A stretch of DNA of 64,000 bases from a bacterium (GTDB lineage Bacteria; Bacillota; Clostridia; Oscillospirales; Oscillospiraceae): NCBI GenBank assembly GCA_004560375.1, contig SFVC01000018.1, forward strand, positions 4,186-68,185. Reading direction: 5' to 3'. The notes below the pieces were generated by a model. The model had not been told where the DNA came from, made no database searches, and saw only the letters and a program-made list of their open reading frames with translations. Positions 53,539-62,991 of the stretch are shown in pieces. Within the stretch, counting starts at the first letter, position 1. Every line of letters starts with the position of its first letter. The position numbers and the translations under genes were made by a program.

Positions 53539-55875
53539 ATGACGGCAAACGAGGGTACCAGGCGGGAGAAGCGGGGACGGCGGCTGTCCGTCTCCATGGC
53601 CATGCGCCTGTCGGACTGGGCGGTGCGGTTCCTGCTCACGGCGGTGCTGGCCGGGGCGGAGCTGATGGGGGGCCACGCCCCCTTCGCCCTGGCGCTGGTG
53701 GGGGTGTGCCCCCCGGGCGGGGAGGGCCTCGCCGCCCTCTTAGGCGCGGCCCTGGGCTATCTGTCCTTCCGGGGGGTCATCGGCGGGCTGCGGTACATTG
53801 CCGCGGCCATGATGGTGTACGCCGTGGCCCTGGCCCTGGGCGAGTTTGAGCTGTACCGCCGGCGGTGGTTCATGCCCGGGGTGACCGCCTTCGTCAACGG
53901 GGTGGTGGGGTTTGTCTACCAGTCCGCGGCGGGCTGGGGCCGGGGGGACTGGGTGGGCTTCGCCACCGAGGTGGCGCTCACCGCCGGGACGGTGTACCTG
54001 TTCCGGGCGGGCTTCGACGCCTGGGAGAAGCGCCGCCCCGGCGGAGGCTTCACCGTGTCCCAGGGGGCGGGGCTGCTGGCCCTGGCGGCGGCGCTGATGA
54101 TGGCCCTGGCCCGGGTGACGGTGGCAGGGGACTACTCTCTGGGGCGGGTGCTGTGCGTGCCGGTGGTGGCGCTGTGCGCCTGGAAGGGAGGGCCTGGGGC
54201 GGGGGCCGCCGCCGGGGTGGCGGCGGGGCTGGCCATGGGCTTCACCGCCGGGCTGCCCGCCTGGTATACCCTGATGTACGCCCTGCCCGGGCTGTTCACC
54301 GGCATCTTCTGCAAGCAGGGGCGGCTGATGTGCGCCGCGGCTTACGGCCTGTGCGGGGCGGCGGCCATCCTGTGGACGTGGGAGAGCGGCACCGGGGCGG
54401 CCTTCGGCTGGGAGACGGCGGCGGGGCTGGCGGTGTTTCTGGTGCTGCCGGACAAGCTGCTCCGGCGGCTGTCGGGGCTGGCCAAGCAGGAGGAGCCCGA
54501 GGGGGAGGACGCCCGGGCCCGGGAGCTGGCCGCCAGGCGGCTGCGGCAGACCGCCGAGGCCTTCCGGTCGGTGTCAACGGGGCTGCGGCTGGCCTTCCAG
54601 CCCGTCCCCCCCAACGACGGGGACGCGGCCCGCATCTTCGACCGGGCGGCGGATCGTGTGTGCGCCAAGTGCAAGCAGAAGGAGCGGTGCTGGCAGCGGG
54701 AGTATCAGGCCACCAAGACCGCCCTGGCCGACGCCCTGCCCGCCATGCTGGATCGGGGGGCCGGGGCCATGGAGGACTTCCCGCCCCACTTCTCCAGCCG
54801 GTGCATCCGGTTCGACACCTTCCTGGTGGCGGCCAACGGGGAGCTGTCCGCCCTGCTCAGCCGCAGGCAGTATGACAGCCGGGTGCGGGAGAGCCGGGCG
54901 GCGGTGTGCGCCCAGTACGGCCACATGGCGGCGGTGCTGGATCGGACGGCGGCGGAGCTGGCCCGGGAGCCCGCCCTGGACGTGCGCCGCCAGCGGCTCA
55001 TCAAGCAGCGCATGGCGGCCCTGGGGCTGGAGGGGCGGTGCACCGTGTACTCCGATCCCTTCGGCCACCTCCAGATCGAGGTGGAGGGCCAGGGGGCGGA
55101 GCAGCTGTGCCGGGAGGGGGAGATCGGGCGGCTGTCCGCCCTGGTGGGCTGCCCCCTCCGGGAGGTGGACAGCGGCCGGGGCCACGCCCATCTGGGCCAG
55201 CGGGAGCCGCTGATGGCGGTGGCGGGGGTGGCCTCCTCCAACCGGGAGGGCCAGAGCGTCAGCGGGGATGCGGGGGTGTGGTTCAAGGACGGCGGGGGGA
55301 AGCTGAACTTCCTGCTGTGCGACGGCATGGGCAGCGGCCCCGCCGCCCGGGAGGACAGCGACGCCGCCCTGCGCCTGCTGGAGAAGTTCCTCCGGGCGGG
55401 GCTGGAGCCGGAGGAGGCCCTGGAGACGGTGGGGGAGGCCCTGGCCCTCCGGGGGGAGGAGCAGGGGGGCTTCACCACGGTGGATCTGCTGCAAATCGAC
55501 CTGTTCAGCGGCAAGGGCGCGGTGTACAAGCTGGGGGCGGCCCCCACCTACCTGCGCCGGGGGGGCGCGGTGGAGCGGCTGGCCGGGGAGTCCCTGCCCG
55601 CCGGGGTGCCCGCCGGATCGGGGAGCGGGCCGGACGCCTTTGAGCTGGCCCTGGACGCGGGGGACTGCGTGCTGCTGGTGAGCGACGGCATCACCACCGG
55701 CCGGGACGACCGCTGGGTGCGGCAGCTGCTGTCGGACTTTGACGGCCTGTCCCCCCAGGAGCTGGCGGGCCGGGTGCTGAAGGAGAGCGGCGGCAAAGGG
55801 GGCGGCGGCGATGACCGCACGGTCATCGCCATCAAGCTGGACGTGCGAAGCCGGCCCGCCCAGGCCCAGGTGTGA
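53539..55875 (+). CDS. spoIIE: Stage II sporulation protein E (PP2C phosphatase)
   Basis: This 778-aa SpoIIE has about ten N-terminal membrane helices (about 25-320), a linker with a Cys motif (CAKCKQKERC), and a C-terminal PP2C/SpoIIE phosphatase (about 545-775). Metal ligands are in LLCDGMGSG and LLVSDGITTG; the end has DDRTVIAIKL. It dephosphorylates SpoIIAA to switch on SigF in the forespore and helps asymmetric division. The ATG at 53539 follows CGGAGGGATGCGGC. Confidence 0.95.
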   Translation: MTANEGTRREKRGRRLSVSMAMRLSDWAVRFLLTAVLAGAELMGGHAPFALALVGVCPPGGEGLAALLGAALGYLSFRGVIGGLRYIAAAMMVYAVALALGEFELYRRRWFMPGVTAFVNGVVGFVYQSAAGWGRGDWVGFATEVALTAGTVYLFRAGFDAWEKRRPGGGFTVSQGAGLLALAAALMMALARVTVAGDYSLGRVLCVPVVALCAWKGGPGAGAAAGVAAGLAMGFTAGLPAWYTLMYALPGLFTGIFCKQGRLMCAAAYGLCGAAAILWTWESGTGAAFGWETAAGLAVFLVLPDKLLRRLSGLAKQEEPEGEDARARELAARRLRQTAEAFRSVSTGLRLAFQPVPPNDGDAARIFDRAADRVCAKCKQKERCWQREYQATKTALADALPAMLDRGAGAMEDFPPHFSSRCIRFDTFLVAANGELSALLSRRQYDSRVRESRAAVCAQYGHMAAVLDRTAAELAREPALDVRRQRLIKQRMAALGLEGRCTVYSDPFGHLQIEVEGQGAEQLCREGEIGRLSALVGCPLREVDSGRGHAHLGQREPLMAVAGVASSNREGQSVSGDAGVWFKDGGGKLNFLLCDGMGSGPAAREDSDAALRLLEKFLRAGLEPEEALETVGEALALRGEEQGGFTTVDLLQIDLFSGKGAVYKLGAAPTYLRRGGAVERLAGESLPAGVPAGSGSGPDAFELALDAGDCVLLVSDGITTGRDDRWVRQLLSDFDGLSPQELAGRVLKESGGKGGGGDDRTVIAIKLDVRSRPAQAQV

Positions 55876-55975
55876 CAACAGGTTCTAAGCCCGCGGTTGA
55901 CTTTGGGGGAAGGGCGGGGTAAAATGGGGGAAAACGCCCCGTTCCGCCTGGAATGGGGGAGAGGAGGCGCCCCCG

Positions 55976-57499
55976 ATGGTGTGCAATGTGATCTCCCTGG
56001 GGCTGTACGGCGTGGAGGGCTACCCTGTCACCGCCGAGTGCGCCCTGTCCGGCGGCCTGCCCGCCTTCGACGTGGTGGGCCTGCCCGACGCCGCCGTGAA
56101 GGAGGCCCGGGAGCGGGTGCGCTCCGCCGTGAAGTCCAGCGGCTTCGACTTTCCCGTGTCCCGGATCACGGTGAACCTGGCCCCCGCCGACCGGCGGAAG
56201 GGGGGCACGGTGTACGATCTGCCCATTTTGGTGGGCATCCTGGCGGCGGGGGGACAGCTCGCCCTGGGGAACGAGCGGGACGCCGCCTTTTTGGGGGAGC
56301 TGTCCCTGGACGGGCGGCTGCGGCCTGTGTCCGGGGTGCTGCCCATGGCACTGGCGGCCCGGCGGGCGGGCATCCGCCGCCTGTTCGTCCCCGCCGACAA
56401 CGCCCCGGAGGCCACCCTGGCGGACGGGCTGGAGGTGTTCCCGGTCAACTCCGTGGAGGAGCTGGCCGCCCACCTGTCCGGGGAGAAGCCCATCGTCCCC
56501 GCTCCGGTGTGGCAGGGGGAATTTGTCCCCGTCTCCGGCCCGGACTTTGCCGAGGTGAAGGGCCAGGAGCACACCAAGCGGGCGCTGGAGGTGGCGGCGG
56601 CGGGAGGGCACCACGTGCTCATGTCCGGCTCCCCCGGCTCGGGCAAGTCCATGATGGCCAAGCGCCTGCCGGGGATACTCCCCGACCTGACGAGGGCGGA
56701 AGCCCTGGCCTGCACGGAGATCTATTCCGTCATGGGGCTCACCTCCCGGGAGCACCCCATGGTGCGCCGCCGCCCCTTCCGGGCCCCTCACCACACCATC
56801 TCCGCCGCGGGGATGACCGGGGGCGGCTCCACCCCCCGGCCGGGGGAGATCTCCCTGGCCCACAACGGGGTGCTGTTTCTGGACGAGCTGCCCGAGTTCC
56901 ACTCCGACGTGCTGGAGGTGCTCCGCCAGCCCCTGGAGGACGGGCAGACCCAGATCTCCCGGGTGTCCGGCTCGGTGACCTATCCCAGCCGGTTCATGCT
57001 GGTGTGCGCCATGAACCCCTGCAAGTGCGGCTGGTACGGCCACCCCTCGGGGCGGTGCACCTGCACGGAGCAGGCGGTGCGGCGGTACTTATCCCGGCTG
57101 TCGGGGCCCATGCTGGACAGGATCGACATCTGCGTGGACGTACCCGCCCTGGATTATGAGGAACTGTCCGGTGCCTCCGCCCCGGCGGAGCCGTCGGAGG
57201 CCATCCGGGCGCGGGTGAACGCCGCCCGGAGGATCCAGACGGAGCGGTACGGCCCGGACGGCCCCGCCTGCAACGCCCAGATGGGGCCCCGCGAGCTGCG
57301 GGCGTACTGCAAGCTGGACGAGCCCTGCCAGAAGCTGATCCGGGGGGCCTACGACCGGCTGGGGCTGACGGCCCGGGGGTACGACCGCATCCTGCGGGTG
57401 GCCCGGACGATTGCCGACCTGGACGGGGCGGAGGATATCCAGGTGCACCACCTTGCCGAGGCATTGCAGTACAGGCCGCCGGAGCATCTCAGAACATAA
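55976..57499 (+). CDS. YifB/ComM-family Mg-chelatase-like AAA+ ATPase
   Basis: This 507-aa protein has an N-terminal Lon-protease-like fold (LPAFDVVGLPDAAVKEARER), a AAA+ module with Walker A GSPGSGKSMMA and Walker B FLDELPEF, the Cys motif NPCKCGWYG, and a C-terminal Mg_chelatase_C domain. ComM homologues act as helicases in branch migration during natural transformation; comEC lies downstream. GAGAGGAGGCGCCCCCG precedes the ATG. Confidence 0.94.
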   Translation: MVCNVISLGLYGVEGYPVTAECALSGGLPAFDVVGLPDAAVKEARERVRSAVKSSGFDFPVSRITVNLAPADRRKGGTVYDLPILVGILAAGGQLALGNERDAAFLGELSLDGRLRPVSGVLPMALAARRAGIRRLFVPADNAPEATLADGLEVFPVNSVEELAAHLSGEKPIVPAPVWQGEFVPVSGPDFAEVKGQEHTKRALEVAAAGGHHVLMSGSPGSGKSMMAKRLPGILPDLTRAEALACTEIYSVMGLTSREHPMVRRRPFRAPHHTISAAGMTGGGSTPRPGEISLAHNGVLFLDELPEFHSDVLEVLRQPLEDGQTQISRVSGSVTYPSRFMLVCAMNPCKCGWYGHPSGRCTCTEQAVRRYLSRLSGPMLDRIDICVDVPALDYEELSGASAPAEPSEAIRARVNAARRIQTERYGPDGPACNAQMGPRELRAYCKLDEPCQKLIRGAYDRLGLTARGYDRILRVARTIADLDGAEDIQVHHLAEALQYRPPEHLRT

Positions 57500-57500
57500 A

Positions 57501-57540
57501 AACGCCGCCCCCGGATCCTGCCCGGGGGCGGCGTTCTTTT
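57501..57540. terminator. Bidirectional terminator
   Basis: A 14-bp stem (AACGCCGCCCCCGG and its complement) is followed by CTTTT on the plus strand and TTTTTA on the minus strand. Confidence 0.9.
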
Positions 57541-58168
57541 AGTTTAACAGCTCCTCCAGCGAGGCCACGTACCGGCGGCACACCGCCCTCAGCTCATCCT
57601 GCCGGTGGGCGTAGTAGGCGTCGTACACCCCCACCGTGTCCATCCCCGCTTTGGCGGCGGTGGCGCAGTTGTCCGGGCTGTCGTCAAACAGGGTGCAGTC
57701 CGGCAGCGGCGCGCCCACCAGCTGGCTCAGCCGGACAAAGCACTGGGGATCCCGCTTTTCCAGGCCGATCTCCTCGGCGAAGATCACCCGGTGGAACAGT
57801 TTAGTCAACTGGAACCGCTCCAGCACGATCCGGCACAGGGCGGGGCGGCAGGCGGTGAACAGGGCCATGGGGCGGCCTTCCGCCTGACACTGGCGGAGGA
57901 ACGCCTCCGCCCCCGGCTTCAGGGGAGCCAGATCCCGGTAGTGGTGGAGGGCCAGCTCGTCCCACTCCGCCATAATCTCCTCCGGGCTGTCGGGGAGCTG
58001 GTAGTAGTCCCGGGTGAATTGGGCCGCGATGGGGTAGATGGAACAGGAGACCACCTTTTCATACTCCGGGGTGTTGGCCAGCCCCCGGCGGGCCAGGAAC
58101 TCCCGATCCACCTCCGCCCACAGGCCGTTGGTGTCGGTGATGGTGCCGTCCAGATCGAATAAGTACAC
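57539..58168 (-). CDS. HAD-family phosphatase
   Basis: This 209-aa phosphatase begins MYLFDLDGTITDTN with the nucleophile Asp, has motif II in ALFTACRP and the acidic motif in CTLFDDSPDN. An all-helical cap follows motif I, as in phosphoglycolate phosphatase-like enzymes. The substrate is unknown. The start is GTG at 58168 after AAAGGAG. Confidence 0.92.
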   Translation of the reverse strand: MYLFDLDGTITDTNGLWAEVDREFLARRGLANTPEYEKVVSCSIYPIAAQFTRDYYQLPDSPEEIMAEWDELALHHYRDLAPLKPGAEAFLRQCQAEGRPMALFTACRPALCRIVLERFQLTKLFHRVIFAEEIGLEKRDPQCFVRLSQLVGAPLPDCTLFDDSPDNCATAAKAGMDTVGVYDAYYAHRQDELRAVCRRYVASLEELLN

Positions 58169-58195
58169 GGGATCAACTCCTTTATGTCTGAGGAT

Positions 58196-58224
58196 AGCAT
58201 ACCAGATCCCAGCCCGCCCGGCAA
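58196..58224 (-). promoter_or_regulatory. Promoter of the HAD phosphatase gene
   Basis: On the minus strand TTGCCG and TATGCT are separated by 17 bp. Confidence 0.75.
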
Positions 58225-58240
58225 GCCATTTTTTCCGCCG

Positions 58241-58269
58241 TTGACTTGTCCTCCCGGATTGGATAAAAT
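58241..58269 (+). promoter_or_regulatory. Promoter of comEC-holA
   Basis: TTGACT and TAAAAT are separated by 17 bp; divergent from the HAD gene promoter. Confidence 0.8.
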
Positions 58270-58301
58270 AGGAGGAGTATTTCAGGAGAGGGGGCGGCGA
58301 T

Positions 58302-60671
58302 ATGCGGAAGCTGGCATGGTTCGCGGGGGGCTTCGGGGCCGCCTGCCTGTGGGCGTGCTATGGGGATACGGGGATGGGCGCCCTGATCGCCGCCGCCCTG
58401 CTGACGGGGCTGGCGCTGGCGGGGTGGCTCCCCACCCGGCCCAAAGCGGGGGAACACCCCGTCCTCCTGCGCCGGGGAGAGGACAAAAGGCGGTACGGGC
58501 TGTATCAGATCTCCCGGCGGGCGCTGGCCCTGTGCCTGGGGGCGCTGGCGGCCGCGCTGTGGGCGGCCACCTACTTCTCCCTGTTCCGCGCCCCGGCGGA
58601 GCGCATGGCGGGGGAGGAGGTTGCCATATCCGGGGAGGTGGCCTCCTATCCCGTGGCCACCTCCATCGGCGGGTACTCCGTCACCCTGCGGCTGGGGGAG
58701 GGCCTGCTGGCCCCGGACGCCCTGGCCTTCGGGCCGGAGGACTGGGTGGGGCTGAAGCCCGGGGACAGGCTGTCTTTCACGGGCCGTCTGCGGCCCTCTG
58801 ATCGGGCCTTTGGGGACGAGACCACCTATTACACCGCCAAGGGCGTCTACCTGATGGCCTACTGCCGGGGCGAGACAGAGCTGGTTTCCGCCCCATCCGT
58901 GCCGCCCCGGTACTGGCCCGCCCTGTGCGCCCACGCCCTCCGGGACGGGATCTACGCCGCCTTTGACGAGACCGCCGCCCCTATCGCCGCGGCGGTGACC
59001 CTGGGGGACAAGAGCGGGCTGGACGACACGCTGTACTCCGCCCTCAACCGGGCGGGGCTGATGCACGCCGCGGTGGTGTCCGGCCTGCACATCTCGTTTT
59101 TGATGGGGGCGGCGCTGGCCCTGTTCGGCCGGAACCGGAGGACGGCCCTGGCCCTGCTGCCCCTGCTGGTGTTTTACGCCCTGATGGCCGGGGGCACGCC
59201 CTCCGCCTTCCGGGCGGTGATCATGGACAGCGCCCTGCTGTTCGCGCCCCTGGCCCGCCGGGAGGGGGACGGGCCGTCGGCGCTGGCCTTTGCCCTGCTG
59301 ATCCTGCTGTTCCAGAACCCCTTTGCCGCGGCCAGCGTGGGGTTGCAGCTCTCCTTCGCGTCGGTGGCGGGCATCCTGCTGGCGGCGGAGCCCCTGTTCC
59401 GGTGGATGTACCGGCCCCTCAGGGCCCGGAAGCCGGGAAAGGATCGGCGGATCGCCAGAAAGCTGTGGGAGGCGGGGCGGTACGCCCTGTCCAGCGCCTC
59501 CGTCTCCCTGGGGGCCATGCTGTTCACCGGGCCGATCATCGCGCTGTACTTCGGGCAGATTTTGCTGCTGTCGCCCCTGTCGGGGATTCTGGCCCTGTGG
59601 GCGCTGTCCCTGCTGGTGGTGTGCGCCCTGGCGCTGGGGACGCTGGCGGTGTTCCTGCAGGGGGTGGCGGCCCTGCTGGGGACGGTTGCGGGGCTGCTGG
59701 CCCATTATGCCCGGTGGGTGGCCCTTGCCCTGGGCAGGTTCCCCTTTGCCTCCCTCAGCACGGACAGCGTGTACTGTGTGATCTGGCTGGCGGCGGTGTA
59801 TCTGGTTCTGGCCGCAGCCTTCCTGGGGAAGGAGCGGCCCCGGCGGCCCCTGCTGGGGGTGGGGGCGCTGGCCCTGCTGCTGTGCGCCGCCATCGGCCTG
59901 GGCAGGCTGGAGGCGGACGGGGCGGATCTGTCCGTGGCCGCCCTGGACGTGGGGCAGGGCTCGGCCACGGTGTTACAGTCCGGGGGCCGGACGGCCCTGG
60001 TGGACTGCGGCGGCAGCGGCTCCCGCAGCGCCGGGGATGTGGCCGCCGACTACTTCGCCGCCCAGGGGCGCACCCGGCTGGACCTGCTGGTGCTCACCCA
60101 CTTTGACAGCGATCACTGCAACGGGGTGGAGCAGCTGTTCTACCGGATGCGGGTGGAAACGGTGGCCGTTCCCGGCGGGGAAACCGATCCCGAGGGACTG
60201 GCGCGCGTTGCGGAGCTGGCCGGTTGGGAGGGGGCGGAGCTGCTGGTGGTGGATGACACGCGGGCCCTGCCCTTGGGCGGGGCAGAGGTCACCCTGTTCC
60301 CGCCGCTGGGCGGGGGAACGTCCAACGAGTCGGGGCTGTTCGCCCTGTGCTCGGCGGGGGAGTTCGACGCGCTGATCACCGGGGACGCGGACGCCTTCGT
60401 GGAGAAGATGCTGGTGAAATACTGCCCCATCCCGGACGTGGAGCTGCTGATCGTGGGCCACCACGGCTCCAAGAGCTCCAGCTGCGAGGAATTTCTGCGG
60501 GCCGCGGCCCCGGAGATTGCCCTGATCTCGGCGGGGGCCAACAACTCCTACGGCCACCCGGCCCGGTCGACGCTGGAGCGGCTGGAGGCGCTGGGCGCCC
60601 GGATCCGCCGCACCGATCAGGAGGGCACCGTCACCGTCCAGGTGCGGGACGGCCGGGTGGGGATTTCATGA
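58302..60671 (+). CDS. comEC: DNA internalisation competence protein ComEC/Rec2
   Basis: This 789-aa membrane protein forms the channel for DNA uptake. It has N-terminal helices, an OB-like DUF4131 segment (about 85-200), the Competence domain (about 215-480) with SGLHISFLMGAAL and GGTPSAFRAVIM, and a C-terminal metallo-beta-lactamase domain (about 540-785) with LTHFDSDHCNGV and GHHGSKSS. No other com genes except the YifB homologue are in the window. AGGAGAGGGGGC precedes the ATG. Confidence 0.95.
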   Translation: MRKLAWFAGGFGAACLWACYGDTGMGALIAAALLTGLALAGWLPTRPKAGEHPVLLRRGEDKRRYGLYQISRRALALCLGALAAALWAATYFSLFRAPAERMAGEEVAISGEVASYPVATSIGGYSVTLRLGEGLLAPDALAFGPEDWVGLKPGDRLSFTGRLRPSDRAFGDETTYYTAKGVYLMAYCRGETELVSAPSVPPRYWPALCAHALRDGIYAAFDETAAPIAAAVTLGDKSGLDDTLYSALNRAGLMHAAVVSGLHISFLMGAALALFGRNRRTALALLPLLVFYALMAGGTPSAFRAVIMDSALLFAPLARREGDGPSALAFALLILLFQNPFAAASVGLQLSFASVAGILLAAEPLFRWMYRPLRARKPGKDRRIARKLWEAGRYALSSASVSLGAMLFTGPIIALYFGQILLLSPLSGILALWALSLLVVCALALGTLAVFLQGVAALLGTVAGLLAHYARWVALALGRFPFASLSTDSVYCVIWLAAVYLVLAAAFLGKERPRRPLLGVGALALLLCAAIGLGRLEADGADLSVAALDVGQGSATVLQSGGRTALVDCGGSGSRSAGDVAADYFAAQGRTRLDLLVLTHFDSDHCNGVEQLFYRMRVETVAVPGGETDPEGLARVAELAGWEGAELLVVDDTRALPLGGAEVTLFPPLGGGTSNESGLFALCSAGEFDALITGDADAFVEKMLVKYCPIPDVELLIVGHHGSKSSSCEEFLRAAAPEIALISAGANNSYGHPARSTLERLEALGARIRRTDQEGTVTVQVRDGRVGIS

Positions 60672-61747
60672 GAGGAAAGGGGGGCGGGGCCATGCCGCCC
60701 AGGAAGAAAGCGGTGGACAACACCGCCATGCGGGAGCTGAAGCGGGCCATCAAGGAGGGCGCGCCCAAGGGGCTGTACCTCTTTTACGGGGAGGAGGCCT
60801 TTTTGCGGGACGACTGCCTGGCCCGGCTGAAGGCGGCCCTCCTGCCCCCGGGGCTGGAGGATTTCAACCTCCACACCGCCCAGGGGAAGGAGTGCTCGGT
60901 GGACTGGATCGAGCAGGCGGTGGACTGCCTGCCCATGATGAGTGAGCGCACCCTGGTGGTGGTCACCGACTTCGACCTGTTCGGCCAGGGGGACAAGGGC
61001 AAGGAGCGGCTGGTAGAGATCCTGTCCAACCTGCCGGACTACTGCTGCCTGGTGTTTGTCTACGATCTGCTGGCCTGCAAACCGGACAAATCCAAGTTGG
61101 CCGCCCTGCTGAAACAGGAGGGGGCGGCGGTGAACTTCCAGCGGCAGGAGCAAAAGACGCTGGCGGCGTGGATCTGCCGTCAGTTCGAGAAGGCGGGGAA
61201 ATCGGTGGACTCCGCCGACGCGGAGTACCTGATCTTCCTGGTGGGGGATCTGATGCACGACCTGTCCGCCGAGATCGGCAAGATCGTTGCCTACGCCCCC
61301 AACCAGCGGGTGACCCGGGGAGACATGGACGCGGTGGCTATCCCCAAGGTGGAGGCGGTGGTGTACCAGATGACCGACGCCATGGCCCGGAAGGACTTCG
61401 ACAAGGCTGCGTCGGTGCTGGCCGACCTGCTCCACAGCCGGGAGCCGGCGGTGATGATCCTGTCGGTGATGGGGAAGTATTTCCGGCAGCTCTACACGGC
61501 GCGGCTATTCCTCTCGGCGGGGAAGGGCCGGGAGGAGTTCATGGATGTGTGGGCCATGAAAAGCGGCTACCAGGCGGACAAGCTGCTGGGGGCAGCTCGG
61601 GGCTTCTCCCTGCCCTGGTGCCGGTACGCCGTGCGGCGGTGCGCGGAGACGGATATCCTCCTAAAGAACTCCTACGGGCAGGAGGGCGAGGTGCTCACTG
61701 GCCTGCTCATGGAACTGGCCTCCGGTAGGAGAGTTACTTTTTCTTGA
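60668..61747 (+). CDS. holA: DNA polymerase III delta subunit
   Basis: This 359-aa clamp-loader subunit opens the beta clamp. It has GLYLFYGEEAFLRDDCL near the start, an AAA-like fold without Walker A, and a C-terminal collar domain ending MELASGRRVTFS. The order comEC-holA is common in Firmicutes. ATG 60668 overlaps the comEC stop (ATGA); ATG 60692 after GAAAGGGGGG is an equal alternative. Its last four codons and its stop lie inside the left arm and loop of a dispersed hairpin repeat, which probably reshaped the C-terminus. Confidence 0.93.
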   Translation: MRGKGGGAMPPRKKAVDNTAMRELKRAIKEGAPKGLYLFYGEEAFLRDDCLARLKAALLPPGLEDFNLHTAQGKECSVDWIEQAVDCLPMMSERTLVVVTDFDLFGQGDKGKERLVEILSNLPDYCCLVFVYDLLACKPDKSKLAALLKQEGAAVNFQRQEQKTLAAWICRQFEKAGKSVDSADAEYLIFLVGDLMHDLSAEIGKIVAYAPNQRVTRGDMDAVAIPKVEAVVYQMTDAMARKDFDKAASVLADLLHSREPAVMILSVMGKYFRQLYTARLFLSAGKGREEFMDVWAMKSGYQADKLLGAARGFSLPWCRYAVRRCAETDILLKNSYGQEGEVLTGLLMELASGRRVTFS

Positions 61748-61760
61748 AAGAAAAAGTAAC
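61733..61760. repeat. Dispersed hairpin GTTACTTTTTCTT/AAGAAAAAGTAAC
   Basis: A perfect 13-bp inverted repeat with a 2-nt loop overlaps the 3' end of holA. It matches the hairpin after ilvB (29764-29792), including the flank CCAAAA and a later CTTGAA. Confidence 0.78.
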
Positions 61761-61863
61761 CAAAAGGGTCTTAGACCCGCGAACTTGAAGCCGTTACCGC
61801 CGGGGGTTGTGATCGTGCCGTTTCCGGTCGGCAACGGAACGGGTTGATATCTGGGGGATTGCT

Positions 61864-62448
61864 ATGAAAATCCAGGAAGCGATTGTGGTGGAGGGGCGGT
61901 ATGACAAGGCGGCGCTGGCGGGGGTGGTGGACACCCTGATCCTGGACACCGCCGGGTTCGGCGTGTTTAAGGACGGGGAGCGGCTGGCCCTGCTGCGGCG
62001 GCTGGCGGCCAAGCGGGGGCTCATTGTGCTCACCGACTCCGACGGGGCGGGCTTTGTGATCCGCAACTATTTGAAGGGGGCCATCCCCAAGGGGCAGGTG
62101 AAGCACGCCTACATCCCCGACGTGTACGGCAAGGAGCGCCGCAAGCGCGCCCCCGGCAGGGAGGGCAAGCTGGGGGTGGAGGGGATGTCCCCGGAGGTGC
62201 TGCGGCAGGCGGTGCTCAACGCCGGGGCCACGGTGCTGGACGGGGAGGCGCCCGCCCGGGAGCAGGGGAACCTGACCCCGGCGGATCTGGTCGCTCTGGG
62301 GCTGTCCGGGGTACCGGACGCGGGGTCGCGGCGGGCGGAACTCCTGCGGAAGCTGGAGCTGCCCGAGCACATGAGCGCCAAGGCCCTGCTGGCGGCGCTG
62401 AACGCGCTGTATACGCCGGAGGAGCTGGAGGAGCTGCTGGGGAAATAG
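61864..62448 (+). CDS. rnmV: Ribonuclease M5-like Toprim protein
   Basis: This 194-aa Toprim-domain protein has the catalytic Glu in VVEGRYDKAAL and the acidic pair in VLTDSDGAG, followed by a C-terminal DUF4093-type domain (about 110-194). RNase M5 matures 5S rRNA in Firmicutes. This member is of the DUF4093 class, so the RNase M5 role is likely but unproven. It lies 116 bp after holA. Confidence 0.88.
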   Translation: MKIQEAIVVEGRYDKAALAGVVDTLILDTAGFGVFKDGERLALLRRLAAKRGLIVLTDSDGAGFVIRNYLKGAIPKGQVKHAYIPDVYGKERRKRAPGREGKLGVEGMSPEVLRQAVLNAGATVLDGEAPAREQGNLTPADLVALGLSGVPDAGSRRAELLRKLELPEHMSAKALLAALNALYTPEELEELLGK

Positions 62449-62455
62449 AACACAG

Positions 62456-62492
62456 CAAGGAGTGCGCCGAACAGGCACACTCCTTGTTGTTT
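62456..62492. terminator. Bidirectional terminator
   Basis: A stem CAAGGAGTG/CACTCCTTG extended by GCC/GGC after one mismatch lies between convergent genes; TTGTTTG follows on the plus strand. Confidence 0.82.
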
Positions 62493-62534
62493 GATGGGAA
62501 AATATAACTGTGTATCTACCTGGAACGGGAGCGT

Positions 62535-62972
62535 TCACCGCTCCGCCTCCATCAGCTTGTCGATGCGGCGCTGGTGGCGGCCGCCCTCAAACTCGGTGGA
62601 CAGGAACACGTCTAAAATCCGCTCCGCCAGATTGCCCCCGGTGACCCCCGCCCCCATGGCCAGCACGTTGGCGTCGTTGTGGCGGCGGGTCATCTCGGCG
62701 GACAGGGGCTCGTGGCACAGGGCGCACCGCACCCCCCTCACCTTGTTGGCCGCCATGCTCATGCCGATGCCGGTGGTGCACAGCACCACGCCCTTGTCAC
62801 ACATCCCGTCCGCCACCAGCTTGGCGGCGGCCACGCCGAAGTCGGGGTAGTCGCAGCTCTCGGTGCTGTGGGTGCCGCAGTCGGTGACCTCGTGGCCCTG
62901 CTCCAGCAGACGGGCCTTCAGCCGTTCCTTCAGCGCAAAAGCCCCGTGATCGCAGGCAATGGAAATCTTCAT
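62535..62972 (-). CDS. rpiB: Ribose-5-phosphate isomerase B
   Basis: This 145-aa RpiB/LacAB enzyme interconverts ribose 5-phosphate and ribulose 5-phosphate in the pentose phosphate pathway. It has IACDHGAFALKE at the start and the active-site Cys and glycine loop in LCTTGIGMSMAANK, then RCALCHEP. It starts 19 nt after the PHP phosphatase gene. Confidence 0.95.
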   Translation of the reverse strand: MKISIACDHGAFALKERLKARLLEQGHEVTDCGTHSTESCDYPDFGVAAAKLVADGMCDKGVVLCTTGIGMSMAANKVRGVRCALCHEPLSAEMTRRHNDANVLAMGAGVTGGNLAERILDVFLSTEFEGGRHQRRIDKLMEAER

Positions 62973-62991
62973 TTCATCAAGTCCTTTCCCT

